DNA of 64,000 nucleotides, from positions 1 through 64,000 of the forward strand of contig NZ_JAMXMV010000008.1 of the NCBI RefSeq assembly GCF_024055715.1. The letters are read 5' to 3'. Under the pieces are notes generated by a model that saw only the letters and a list, made by a program, of their open reading frames with translations, was not told the DNA's origin and did not search any database. The stretch comes from Actinoallomurus soli (GTDB lineage: Bacteria; Actinomycetota; Actinomycetes; Streptosporangiales; Streptosporangiaceae). A program made the position numbers and the translations under genes. Position 1 is the first letter of the stretch, and every line of letters starts with the position of its first letter. This document shows, in pieces, positions 1 through 8,649 of the stretch.

Positions 1-51
1 GAGGAGTGTCGTCCCTCCGGGCTCGAGAGTCCTCGGCGCCGACGCCTCCGG

Positions 52-1587
52 TCAGCCCTTCACCGTCAGCAGCGGCCGGAGCTCGGCCACCGGATCGGCG
101 ACGCCCGCGCGGCTCAGGCTGGAGACCACCGGGCCGACGTCCTTGTAGACCCAGGGCGCCTCCTGCTTGAGGTCACGGCGCCACGCGGCCATCACGTCCG
201 GCCGGCGGGTGACGGCCGGGTCGCGGTGGTCGAGCGGCGTCACGACCCGGAACTCCCGCAGGAAGGCGTCCAGGTCGGCGTCGTTCCCGCGTGAGGCGGC
301 GCCACGGGGAACGCGACGGCCCGCGCCGTGGCAGGCGCTCGCCAGCGTCCGCGGGTTCCCGTGCCCGCGCAGGACGTGGCTGGCCGCCCCCATCGAGCCG
401 GGCACGATGACGGGCTCGCCCCACAGGGCGTACGGCCCGCCGGCCGCCTCGGCGTACCCGCCGGCCGGCGTAGCGCCCTTCCGGTGCACCACATGGTCAT
501 CGCCGTCCGGCCACAGCAGGTTGTGCGGAGCGTCGTAGATCACCTGGCCCGACACCTCCCCGCACTCCGCGGCGAGCCCGGCCCGCATCATCAGGGCGAG
601 GAAGAACCGGTTGCCCACCGCGAAGTTCGCCGCGTTGCCGAACGCGTCGAGGTAGCGCCGCCGTGCCTCCTCCGAGCGCTCGTCGAGCAGCAGCGGCAGG
701 ATTCCGTTGTCCGGCAGCGGGACGCCGCCCGGCCACATCCGTCTCGCCTGTTCCAGGCCCGTTCCGTTCGCCTGGTGGCCGAGCGACAGGGAGCCGCTGT
801 GCACCATCAGCACCACCTGGCCGGCCGACAGGCCCCAGGCGTACGCGGCCTGCCGATCGTGCACGGCCGCGACGTACTGCAGCTCCGCGAAGTGGTTCCC
901 GCCGCCGACGCTGCCGATGATGCTGTCGTAGCTGGTGCCGCCCGCACTCTCGATCCAGTCCCGGAACGCGGCCGCGGTCGTGGTCGGATACCGCGCCGCG
1001 TGCAGCCGCCCGGGATCGGCGTCGCCCGGCCGCAGAGCCGACCAGACCCCGTCGGCGGGCGGGCTCCCGGCGTTCAGCAGGCCGGGCAGGCCGTCGCGCA
1101 GCAGTGCCTCGCGCTGCAGACCGGACAGGGCGATCCGCCGCCCGCCCTCGAAGAACAGGTGCCGGAGCCGCCGTTCGACGGCGTCCAGGTGCGGGCGTAC
1201 CCGGTCGACGGTCAGCGAGGTCGTCTCCAGCCGCATTCCGCAGTTGACGTCGTTGCCGACCGCCTGCGGGATCAGCGCGCCGCGGGTCCGCAGCACGGTG
1301 CCGATCGGGATGCCCGCCCCTTTGTGCAGGTCGGGGGTGAGCGCGACCCGGTCGATGGCCGCCCCGGGATGCCCGGTCGCCGCCGCGAGCCGCTCCAGGG
1401 TGCCGGCGGTCTCCAGCACGGTGAGGATCTCGTCGACCGCGCTGGACTCGATCGGAACGTCCGGGCCCGCGCAGAGGTCGACGGGGATGTCCCACGGGTT
1501 GGGCAGGGTGAGCCAGTGGTCGTCCACGCGGACGAACCGCGGGTCGGGGGAGGGCGAAGCGGCGCCGCGCCGCTTGATGGTCGTCAT
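52..1587 (-). CDS. rtcB: RtcB-family RNA ligase
   Basis: RNA-splicing ligase of the RtcB family, which joins 2',3'-cyclic-phosphate or 3'-phosphate RNA ends to 5'-OH ends using GTP and Mn2+ in the cytoplasm. The 511-residue product shows the family blocks in order: HKGAGIPIGTVL, GNDVNCGMRL with the metal-binding Cys116, GGGNHFAEL, MVHSGSLSLGHQ, and ACHGAGR, whose His420 matches the residue that is guanylylated in the family. It ends in the typical YKDV...VKG tail. I chose the ATG at 1587 because AGGAAGG lies five bases upstream; the frame stays open 24 codons further up but without a ribosome site there. It reads towards the left edge, alone, and no archease or RtcR partner is visible. Its substrate in this organism is unknown; repair of cleaved tRNA or mRNA is an inference. 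Confidence 0.92.
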   Translation of the reverse strand: MTTIKRRGAASPSPDPRFVRVDDHWLTLPNPWDIPVDLCAGPDVPIESSAVDEILTVLETAGTLERLAAATGHPGAAIDRVALTPDLHKGAGIPIGTVLRTRGALIPQAVGNDVNCGMRLETTSLTVDRVRPHLDAVERRLRHLFFEGGRRIALSGLQREALLRDGLPGLLNAGSPPADGVWSALRPGDADPGRLHAARYPTTTAAAFRDWIESAGGTSYDSIIGSVGGGNHFAELQYVAAVHDRQAAYAWGLSAGQVVLMVHSGSLSLGHQANGTGLEQARRMWPGGVPLPDNGILPLLLDERSEEARRRYLDAFGNAANFAVGNRFFLALMMRAGLAAECGEVSGQVIYDAPHNLLWPDGDDHVVHRKGATPAGGYAEAAGGPYALWGEPVIVPGSMGAASHVLRGHGNPRTLASACHGAGRRVPRGAASRGNDADLDAFLREFRVVTPLDHRDPAVTRRPDVMAAWRRDLKQEAPWVYKDVGPVVSSLSRAGVADPVAELRPLLTVKG

Positions 1588-1725
1588 GGAGGCCTTCCTG
1601 GTGGCCGCTGAGGTGAGGGCATGGGTCGATGTCGCCGCCATCTCGAGTCGATGGCGCACGGGACGGTCGCCGGACTCCTCCGGCGACGTGCTCCCCGGGT
1701 TCAGCAGCCGCGAGGTGGAACCAGG

Positions 1726-2535
1726 TTAACGATCACGATCGACGCGGTCGACCGGATATCCCGCCGTTCCGGCGGGGGCGTGGCCGGAGAGGCGGCGGGT
1801 GAGTTCGGCGGCGGCCTCACGGACGCGGGCGGCGAGGTCCGGCCACTCCTCCTCGTCGTGGGTCTCGCGGCGGAAGGTCACGGCCATCGCGGCGGCCGGG
1901 CGGCCGACGTGGTCGAAGCTGCACGCGGCGATGCTGGCGAAGCCCTCGGTCACGTGGCCGTCCTCGACGGCCCAGCCGCGCCGCGCGTCCTCGGCGAGCG
2001 CCCGGCGCAGCTCGCGCAGCGACCGCGGCCCGGCGCCGGTCCGGGTCACGAACTCGCCGGGGAACAGCGCGCGGACCTGCGCGGCCGGAAGGTGCGCCAG
2101 CATCGACCGGCCGCTCGCGGTGAGGTACGCCGGGAGCCGTACGCCCACGTCGGTGACGAGCGTGGCATGGTGCCGGGGCTGCTCCTTCAGCAGGTACAGC
2201 GTCTCGGCGCCGTGCAGCACGCCGAGCTGGCCGATCTCCCCGAGCCGGTCGACGAGGCGTACGAGGAGGGGGCGGGCGAGCCGTTCGAGCGGGCCCTGCC
2301 GCAGGTACGCCGAGCCGATCTCGAACGCCGTCACGCCCAGGCCCCACAGCCGGTCCTCCGGGAGGTAGGTGACGAAGCCGTCCTCGGCCATGGCGGTGAG
2401 CAGGTGGTAGGTGCTCGACCTCGGCAGGGACAGCTCGCGGGCGATGGCGGACGCGGCGAGCGGCCGGGCCGAGGACGCCAGCAGGCGGAGGACGGCCAGC
2501 GCGCGCCGCGCCGCGGGCACCTGCTCGGCCGCCAT
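1726..2535 (-). CDS. IclR-family regulator, probable hut repressor
   Basis: A 269-residue IclR-type transcription factor. The N-terminal winged helix-turn-helix is visible around residues 20-65 (core LAASAIARELSLPRSSTYHL) and is followed by an IclR effector-binding domain. The ATG at 2535 is preceded by AGGAGGAGG; an upstream in-frame start lies before this site and was not used. The gene is divergent from hutH across 92 bases. Control of histidine use is inferred from that position and from a 16-base sequence in the divergent promoter (2558-2573) that recurs at 19267-19282 in front of hutI. The effector is unknown; urocanate is the usual inducer in other hut systems. Confidence 0.85.
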   Translation of the reverse strand: MAAEQVPAARRALAVLRLLASSARPLAASAIARELSLPRSSTYHLLTAMAEDGFVTYLPEDRLWGLGVTAFEIGSAYLRQGPLERLARPLLVRLVDRLGEIGQLGVLHGAETLYLLKEQPRHHATLVTDVGVRLPAYLTASGRSMLAHLPAAQVRALFPGEFVTRTGAGPRSLRELRRALAEDARRGWAVEDGHVTEGFASIAACSFDHVGRPAAAMAVTFRRETHDEEEWPDLAARVREAAAELTRRLSGHAPAGTAGYPVDRVDRDR

Positions 2536-2557
2536 CCTCGCCCCCCTCCTCCTAAGA

Positions 2558-2573
2558 GTCTCGCATCTCAGAC
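2558..2573. promoter_or_regulatory. Putative hut operator 1 (iclR/hutH)
   Basis: The sequence GTCTCGCATCTCAGAC lies between the divergent iclR and hutH genes. Its ends form a GTCT...AGAC inverted repeat around a central AT. The same 16 bases, with one change, occur upstream of hutI at 19267-19282. Conservation at two hut promoters about 17 kb apart is strong circumstantial evidence for a regulator site, most simply for the adjacent IclR protein. Binding is not shown. Confidence 0.62.
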
Positions 2574-2627
2574 ACCACCGTCGTCCCCCGGTCCCCCTCA
2601 CGCGGACCGGTCGAGTGCAATGGGCGT

Positions 2628-4181
2628 ATGGAAACGACGAGTGATGCGTGTGTCGAGGTCGGAGTGGGTCCGCTCGCCTTCGACCAGGTCGTGGCCGTCG
2701 CCCGGCACGGTGCGCGGGTCGCGCTGACCGAGGAGGCGCTCAAGGCGATCGCCGCGGCACGGGCGCACGTCGACGAGCTCGCCGCCCGGCCGACGCCCGC
2801 GTACGGCATCTCCACCGGGTTCGGCGCGCTGGCCACCCGGCACATCCATGAGGACCTGCGGGCCAAGCTCCAGCTGAACATCGTCCGCTCGCACGCCGCC
2901 GGCTCCGGAGCGGAGGTGGAGGCCGAGGTCGTCCGGGCGATGATGCTGCTGCGGCTGAGCACGCTCGCCACCGGCCGTACCGGAGTGCGGCCCGTGACCG
3001 CCGAGACCCTCGCCGCGCTCCTCAACGCCCGGATCACGCCCGTCGTGTACGAGTACGGCAGCCTCGGCTGCTCCGGCGACCTGGCGCCGCTCTCGCACGT
3101 CGCTCTCGCGCTGATCGGCGAGGGCGAGGTCCGTGACGCCGAGGGACGGCTGCGACCTGCCGCCGAGGCGCTGGCCGAGGCCGGGATCGAACCTCTCAGC
3201 CTCGTCGCCAAGGAGGGCCTCGCCCTGCTGAACGGCACCGACGGCATGCTCGGCATGCTCGTGCTGGCCATCGAGGACCTGCGCCGCGTGCTCAAGGCCG
3301 CGGACGTCGCCGCCGCGATGAGCGTCGAGGCGCAGCTCGGCACCGACCGGGTGTTCGCCGCCGACCTGCAGGAGCTGCGGCCGCATCCGGGTCAGGCCGT
3401 GAGCGCCGCGAACCTCCGGGCGTTGCTCGCCGACTCGGCGATCATGGAGTCGCACCGGGGCCCGGACTGCACGCGCGTGCAGGACGCGTACTCGCTGCGC
3501 TGCTCGCCGCAGGTGCACGGCGCCGCCCGCGACACTCTGGAGTACGCCGCCCTCGTCGCCTCCCGCGAACTGGCCTCGGCGGTCGACAACCCCGTCGTGC
3601 TGCCCGACGGGCGGGTCGAGTCGAACGGCAACTTCCACGGCGCGCCCGTCGCGTACGTCCTGGACTTCCTGGCCATCCCGGTCGCCGACGTCGCCTCGAT
3701 CTCCGAACGCCGTACCGACCGGATGCTCGACCCCGCCCGCTCGCACGGGCTGCCCGCGTTCCTCGCGGACGACCCGGGCGTGGACTCCGGGCACATGATC
3801 GCGCAGTACACCCAGGCGGGCATCGTCTCGGAGCTGAAGCGGCTCGCCGTCCCGGCGAGCGCCGACTCGATCCCCAGCTCCGCCATGCAGGAGGACCACG
3901 TCTCGATGGGCTGGAGCGGGGCCCGCAAGCTGCGGCGGGCCGTCGACGGCCTGACCCGCGTCGTCGCCATCGAGATCCTCACCGCCGCCCGGGCACTGAA
4001 CCTGCGGGCGCCGCTGCGGCCCGGCCCCGCGACCGGCGCGGTCGTCGCCGCCCTGCGCACCCGGGTGCCCGCGCCCGGCCCCGACCGCTACCTGGCACCC
4101 GAGATCGCCGCCGCCGTGGACCTGGTCCGCGACGGCTCCCTCGTCGCCGCCGCCGAAACCGTCACCGGCCCGCTGGCCTGA
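2628..4181 (+). CDS. hutH: Histidine ammonia-lyase
   Basis: Histidine ammonia-lyase converts L-histidine to trans-urocanate and ammonia, the first step of histidine degradation. The 517-residue protein is full length and carries the prosthetic-group loop [14 protein letters not shown]. The MIO electrophile would form from Cys148-Ser149-Gly150, with Cys where many family members have Ala. Other family landmarks are [10 protein letters not shown] near the N-terminus and [10 protein letters not shown] in the C-terminal half. No good ribosome site precedes ATG 2628, so leaderless or weakly led translation is possible. It is followed after 14 bases by hutU and belongs to the hutH-hutU-M20-hutF operon. 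Confidence 0.96.
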   Translation: METTSDACVEVGVGPLAFDQVVAVARHGARVALTEEALKAIAAARAHVDELAARPTPAYGISTGFGALATRHIHEDLRAKLQLNIVRSHAAGSGAEVEAEVVRAMMLLRLSTLATGRTGVRPVTAETLAALLNARITPVVYEYGSLGCSGDLAPLSHVALALIGEGEVRDAEGRLRPAAEALAEAGIEPLSLVAKEGLALLNGTDGMLGMLVLAIEDLRRVLKAADVAAAMSVEAQLGTDRVFAADLQELRPHPGQAVSAANLRALLADSAIMESHRGPDCTRVQDAYSLRCSPQVHGAARDTLEYAALVASRELASAVDNPVVLPDGRVESNGNFHGAPVAYVLDFLAIPVADVASISERRTDRMLDPARSHGLPAFLADDPGVDSGHMIAQYTQAGIVSELKRLAVPASADSIPSSAMQEDHVSMGWSGARKLRRAVDGLTRVVAIEILTAARALNLRAPLRPGPATGAVVAALRTRVPAPGPDRYLAPEIAAAVDLVRDGSLVAAAETVTGPLA

Positions 4182-4195
4182 GCAAGGAGAACACG

Positions 4196-5878
4196 ATGGG
4201 TCCTCGTCCCGTACGCGCGCCGCGCGGCACGACGCTGAGCGCCAAGGGCTGGCAGCAGGAGGCCGCCCTGCGCATGCTGATGAACAACCTCGATCCGGAG
4301 GTCGCCGAGCACCCCGACGAGCTGATCGTCTACGGCGGGTCCGGGCGGGCGGCGCGCTCGTGGGACGCGTTCGACGCGATGGTCCGCTCGCTGCGCTCCC
4401 TGGAGGCCGACGAGACGCTGCTCGTCCAGTCCGGCAAGCCGGTCGGCGTCATGCGCACCCACGAGTGGGCGCCGCGCGTGCTCATCGCCAACTCCAACCT
4501 CGTCCCGCAGTGGGCGAACTGGGAGGAGTTCCGGCGGCTGGAGGCGCTCGGGCTCACGATGTACGGCCAGATGACGGCCGGGTCGTGGATCTACATCGGC
4601 ACGCAGGGCATCCTGCAGGGCACGTACGAGACGTTCGCGGCCGTCGCCGCCAAGCTCAGCCGGCGGAGCTTCGGCAAAGGGGAGAGCAGCGGCGGCTCCC
4701 TCGCCGGCACGATCACGCTGACCGCCGGGCTCGGCGGCATGGGCGGCGCTCAGCCGCTCGCCGTCACGATGAACGGCGGCGTCGCGATCTGCGTCGAGTG
4801 CGACCCCTCCCGCATCGACCGGCGCGTCGAGCACCGGTACTGCGACGTGCGCGTCGACGACCTCGACGAGGCGCTGCGCCTGGCCGTCGAGGCCCGCGAC
4901 GCCCGCCGCCCGCTGTCCATCGGCCTGCTCGGCAACGCCGCCGACATCGTGCCGAAGCTGCTGGAGATGGGCGCGCCGATCGACATCGTCACGGACCAGA
5001 CCTCGGCGCACGACCCGCTGACGTACCTGCCGCGCGGCGTCGCGTTCGAGGACATGGCCGACGCGCGCGCCAAGGACCCGGAGGGCTTCACCATCCGGGC
5101 CCGCGAGTCGATGGCCGCGCACGTCGAGGCGATGGTCGGCTTCCAGGACGCCGGCGCGGAGGTCTTCGACTACGGCAACTCGATCCGCGGCGAGGCGCAG
5201 CTCGCCGGGTACACGCGCGCGTTCGACTTCCCGGGCTTCGTCCCCGCCTACATCCGGCCGCTGTTCTGCGAGGGCAAGGGCCCGTTCCGCTGGGCGGCGC
5301 TGTCCGGCGACCCGAAGGACATCGCCCGTACGGACCAGGCGATCCTCGACCTGTTCCCGGAGAACGAGCAGCTCGCCCGCTGGATCCGGATGGCGGGGGA
5401 GAAGGTCCACTTCCAGGGCCTGCCCGCGCGGATCTGCTGGCTCGGCTACGGCGAGCGCGACCGCGCCGGCCTGGAGTTCAACAAGCTCGTCGAGACCGGC
5501 GAGATCAGCGCGCCGATCGTCATCGGCCGCGACCACCTCGACTCCGGCAGCGTCGCCTCGCCGTACCGCGAGACCGAGGGCATGGCCGACGGCTCCGACG
5601 CGATCGCCGACTGGCCGCTGCTGAACGCCCTGGTCAACGCCTCCTCCGGCGCCTCCTGGGTGTCGATCCACCACGGCGGCGGTGTCGGCATCGGCCGGTC
5701 CATCCACGCCGGGCAGGTGTCGGTGGCCGACGGCACGCCGCTCGCGGCTCAGAAGCTGGAGCGGGTGCTGACCAACGACCCGGGCATGGGCGTCATCCGG
5801 CACGTCGACGCCGGCTACGACCGCGCCACCGAGGTCGCGGCCGAGCGCGGCGTCCGCGTCCCGATGAACGAGCAGTAG
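4196..5878 (+). CDS. hutU: Urocanate hydratase
   Basis: Urocanase hydrates urocanate to 4-imidazolone-5-propionate with a tightly bound NAD+ as electrophile. The 560-residue product matches the family along its whole length, including the N-terminal block [17 protein letters not shown], the segment [20 protein letters not shown] and the glycine-rich segment [12 protein letters not shown]. An AAGGAGAA ribosome site precedes ATG 4196, 14 bases after hutH, so the two are surely co-transcribed. The product of this step needs HutI, which in this window lies about 13.5 kb downstream and outside the operon. Confidence 0.97.
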   Translation: MGPRPVRAPRGTTLSAKGWQQEAALRMLMNNLDPEVAEHPDELIVYGGSGRAARSWDAFDAMVRSLRSLEADETLLVQSGKPVGVMRTHEWAPRVLIANSNLVPQWANWEEFRRLEALGLTMYGQMTAGSWIYIGTQGILQGTYETFAAVAAKLSRRSFGKGESSGGSLAGTITLTAGLGGMGGAQPLAVTMNGGVAICVECDPSRIDRRVEHRYCDVRVDDLDEALRLAVEARDARRPLSIGLLGNAADIVPKLLEMGAPIDIVTDQTSAHDPLTYLPRGVAFEDMADARAKDPEGFTIRARESMAAHVEAMVGFQDAGAEVFDYGNSIRGEAQLAGYTRAFDFPGFVPAYIRPLFCEGKGPFRWAALSGDPKDIARTDQAILDLFPENEQLARWIRMAGEKVHFQGLPARICWLGYGERDRAGLEFNKLVETGEISAPIVIGRDHLDSGSVASPYRETEGMADGSDAIADWPLLNALVNASSGASWVSIHHGGGVGIGRSIHAGQVSVADGTPLAAQKLERVLTNDPGMGVIRHVDAGYDRATEVAAERGVRVPMNEQ

Positions 5879-5890
5879 ACCGGTGTTCCC

Positions 5891-5923
5891 GCCGCTCCGC
5901 CCGCTGCCCGTGGGCGGAGCGGC
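5891..5923. terminator. Intra-operon hairpin after hutU
   Basis: A perfect 12-base-pair stem (GCCGCTCCGCCC paired with GGGCGGAGCGGC) with a nine-base loop lies between the hutU stop and the ribosome site of the next gene. There is no T-tract. It could be an attenuator or a 3'-end stabiliser that sets hutHU apart from the downstream genes. The stem is seen; its role is inferred. Confidence 0.45.
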
Positions 5924-5942
5924 GCCCGCGTGAGGAGAGGCG

Positions 5943-7136
5943 ATGGGCTACGAAGAGATGTGGCGGGACCTGCTGCCGATCGGGCGGGTCTCCGGCGGCG
6001 GCCACCGGCGGTACTCCTGGACGGCCGCGGACCGGGAGTGCCGCGCCTGGTTCGCCGAGGAGGCGGGCCGGCGCGGCCTGACCCTGGAGGAGGACCGCAA
6101 CGGCAACCTCTTCGCCTGGTGGGACGTTCCCGGTGAGCGACGGGACGCCGTGCTGACCGGCAGCCACCTGGACTCCGTGCCGGACGGCGGCGCGTTCGAC
6201 GGGCCGCTCGGCGTCGTGTCGGCCCTCGCCGCGATCGACCTGCTGCGCGAGCGCGGCGTGACCCCGGCCCGGCCGCTCGGCGTCGCCGTCTTCGCCGAGG
6301 AGGAGGGCGCCCGGTTCGGCGTCGCCTGCCTGGGCTCGCGCCTGCTGACCGGCGCCATCGACCCGGTACGGGCCCGGGGCCTGCGGGACGCCGACGGGGT
6401 CACCTGGGCCGACGCGATGGCCGCCGACGGCCGCGACCCGGAGGCGATCGGGCCCGACCCCGACCTGCTCACCGGCATCGGCTGCTTCGTCGAACTCCAC
6501 GTCGAACAGGGCCGGGCCCTGGAGGTGCCCGTCGGGGTGGCGAGCGCGATCTGGCCGCACGGCCGCTGGCGGTTCGACTTCACCGGCCAGGGCAACCACG
6601 CCGGGACCACGCTGCTGCGGGACCGCCGGGACCCGATGCTGCCGTTCGCGCACACGATCCTGGCCGCCCGCGACGCCGCGGCCCGGCACGAGGCGGTCGC
6701 GACGATGGGCAAGGTCCACGTCACCCCGAACGGCGTCAACGCCATTCCGTCCCTCGTCCGGGCCTGGCTCGACACCCGCGCGCCCGACGACGCGGCCGTA
6801 CGCGCGACGGTCGCCGAGATCCGCGCCGCCGCGGAGAAGGTCGCCGGCGAGCACGGTGTCGAGGTCGCGCTCGCCGAGGAGTCCTACACCCAGGTCGTGG
6901 ACTTCCACGCCGGGCTGCGCGACCGGCTCGCCGCGACGCTCGGCGGCGCGCCGGTCCTGCCGACCGGCGCGGGGCACGACGCGGGGATCTTGTCCGCGCA
7001 CGTCCCGACGGCGATGCTGTTCGTGCGCAACCCCACCGGCGTCTCGCACGCCCCCGAGGAACACGCCGAGACCGGCGACTGCCTCGCCGGCGTCGAGGCG
7101 CTCGCCGCCGTCCTGGAGGACCTGCTCACCCGATGA
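5943..7136 (+). CDS. M20 amidohydrolase (allantoate amidohydrolase-like), possible N-formylglutamate deformylase
   Basis: A 397-residue metallo-amidohydrolase of the M20 / AllC-HyuC carbamoylase group. The dinuclear-metal ligands are visible as SHLDSVPDGGAFDGPLG (His and Asp), FAEEEGARFG (Glu pair) and ELHVEQG (His), and the dimer/lid segment GQGNHAGTT is present. Its closest named families hydrolyse allantoate or N-carbamoyl amino acids. It sits inside the hut operon and its stop overlaps the hutF start by ATGA. HutF makes N-formylglutamate, and no canonical HutG deformylase is present in the window. I therefore infer that this enzyme may remove the formyl group. GAGGAGAGG precedes ATG 5943. 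Confidence 0.83.
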   Translation: MGYEEMWRDLLPIGRVSGGGHRRYSWTAADRECRAWFAEEAGRRGLTLEEDRNGNLFAWWDVPGERRDAVLTGSHLDSVPDGGAFDGPLGVVSALAAIDLLRERGVTPARPLGVAVFAEEEGARFGVACLGSRLLTGAIDPVRARGLRDADGVTWADAMAADGRDPEAIGPDPDLLTGIGCFVELHVEQGRALEVPVGVASAIWPHGRWRFDFTGQGNHAGTTLLRDRRDPMLPFAHTILAARDAAARHEAVATMGKVHVTPNGVNAIPSLVRAWLDTRAPDDAAVRATVAEIRAAAEKVAGEHGVEVALAEESYTQVVDFHAGLRDRLAATLGGAPVLPTGAGHDAGILSAHVPTAMLFVRNPTGVSHAPEEHAETGDCLAGVEALAAVLEDLLTR

Positions 7137-8458
7137 AACTGCACGCCGAACACGCCTGGCTCGGTGACCGCGTCGCGGCCGACGTCCTCATCGAGATCGC
7201 GGGGGAGCGGTTCGCCCGGATCACCCCCGGCGTGCCGGCCCCGCCGGACGCCGAACGCCTGCCCGGCCTGACCCTGCCCGGCCTGGCCAACGTGCACTCC
7301 CACGCCTTCCACCGCGCCCTGCGCGGGCGGGTGCAGGCCGGCCGGGGCACGTTCTGGACCTGGCGCACCCACATGTACGAGGTGGCGGCACGGCTCGACC
7401 CGGACTCCTACCTCGCGCTGGCCCGCGCCGTCTACGCCGAGATGGCCCTGGCCGGGATCAGCTGCGTCGGCGAGTTCCACTACGTCCACCACGGCCCGGG
7501 CGGCACCCCGTACGCCGACCCGAACGCCTTCGGCGAGGCGCTTTTGCAGGCCGCGCGCGAGGCCGGCATCCGGATCACGCTGCTCGACGCCTGCTACCTG
7601 ACCGGCGGCATCGGCAAGGACCTGGAGGGGCCGCAGCTGCGGTTCGGCGACGGCACCGCCGACGCCTGGGCCGACCGGGTCTCGGAACTGCGCGCGGACG
7701 GCCATGCCCGGATCGGCGCGGCCATCCACTCCGTACGCGCCGTCCCCGGCGACCAGCTCCGGACCGTCGCCCAGTGGGCCCGGCAGCGCCGCGCCCCGCT
7801 CCACGTCCACCTGTCCGAGCAGCCCGCCGAGAACGAGGCGTGCCTGGAGACGTACGGCATGACGCCGACGCAGCTGCTGGCCGACAAGCGGGCGCTCGGC
7901 GGCCGGACCATCGCCGTCCACGCCACCCACCTGACCGCAGAGGACATCGGCCTGCTCGGCGCCAGCCAGAGCGGCGTGTGCATGTGCCCGACCACCGAAC
8001 GCGATCTCGCCGACGGCATCGGCCCCGCCCGCGACCTGGTCGGCGCCGGATCGCCGCTCTCCCTCGGCTCCGACCAGCACGCGGTGATCGACCTGTTCGA
8101 GGAGGCCCGCGCCGTCGAGCTCGACGAGCGGCTCCGCACCCGCAGGCGCGGCCACTGGACCGCCGGGGAGCTCTTGGCCGCGGCGACCTGCAACGGCCAC
8201 TCGGCGCTCGGCTGGTCCGAGGCGGGCCGCATCGAACCCGGCTCGTACGCCGACCTGGTCACCGTGGACCTGAACTCCGTACGACTCGCCGGCGCCGCCC
8301 CCGACCACCTCGCCGAGTCCGCCGTCTTCGCCGCCTCACCCGCCGACGTCCGCCACGTCGTCGTCTCGGGAAAGCAGATCGTCCGCGACGGTCGCCACCT
8401 GCTGATCGACGACGTCCCCGCCGCCCTCTCCCAGGCGATCACGGCCGTGACCGCCTGA
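7133..8458 (+). CDS. hutF: Formimidoylglutamate deiminase
   Basis: A 441-residue amidohydrolase-superfamily enzyme that deiminates N-formimidoyl-L-glutamate to N-formyl-L-glutamate and ammonia. The metal site is recognisable from NVHSHAFHRALRGR (HxH near the start of the barrel), VHLSEQPAENEA, AVHATHLT and GSDQHAVIDLFEEAR. The ATG overlaps the stop of the preceding M20 gene by four bases, so translation is coupled. The gene is followed within about 12 bases by a tight hairpin that probably ends the operon. In the gene orders I know from other actinomycetes hutI commonly follows here; in this window it does not. Confidence 0.92.
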   Translation: MKLHAEHAWLGDRVAADVLIEIAGERFARITPGVPAPPDAERLPGLTLPGLANVHSHAFHRALRGRVQAGRGTFWTWRTHMYEVAARLDPDSYLALARAVYAEMALAGISCVGEFHYVHHGPGGTPYADPNAFGEALLQAAREAGIRITLLDACYLTGGIGKDLEGPQLRFGDGTADAWADRVSELRADGHARIGAAIHSVRAVPGDQLRTVAQWARQRRAPLHVHLSEQPAENEACLETYGMTPTQLLADKRALGGRTIAVHATHLTAEDIGLLGASQSGVCMCPTTERDLADGIGPARDLVGAGSPLSLGSDQHAVIDLFEEARAVELDERLRTRRRGHWTAGELLAAATCNGHSALGWSEAGRIEPGSYADLVTVDLNSVRLAGAAPDHLAESAVFAASPADVRHVVVSGKQIVRDGRHLLIDDVPAALSQAITAVTA

Positions 8459-8469
8459 CGGATGTCGGG

Positions 8470-8490
8470 GTCCCCGACGGGGTCGGGGAC
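8470..8490 (+). terminator. Hairpin terminator after hutF
   Basis: GTCCCCGAC and GTCGGGGAC form a perfect nine-base-pair stem around a GGG loop just after the hutF stop. There is no clear T-tract, as is usual in such GC-rich genomes. It marks the probable end of the hut operon and the left border of the biosynthetic block. Confidence 0.6.
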
Positions 8491-8649
8491 GCGCTCGGCT
8501 GCTCGGGTAATTCCTTCCCCATTGAGCCGTTCGCTCTCGCCCAAATCTCATGCGGGGTGTCACCGGCAGGGTTTTCCGGGGAACCGCCCGGGCAGGTACA
8601 GACTTCGATCGCATGATATGGACGACACTCCATTGTCACGAACGGTCCT

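Noticed and set aside
4088-5803. 571-codon minus-strand frame across hutU
   Set aside because: Antisense to intact urocanase; no supporting signals.
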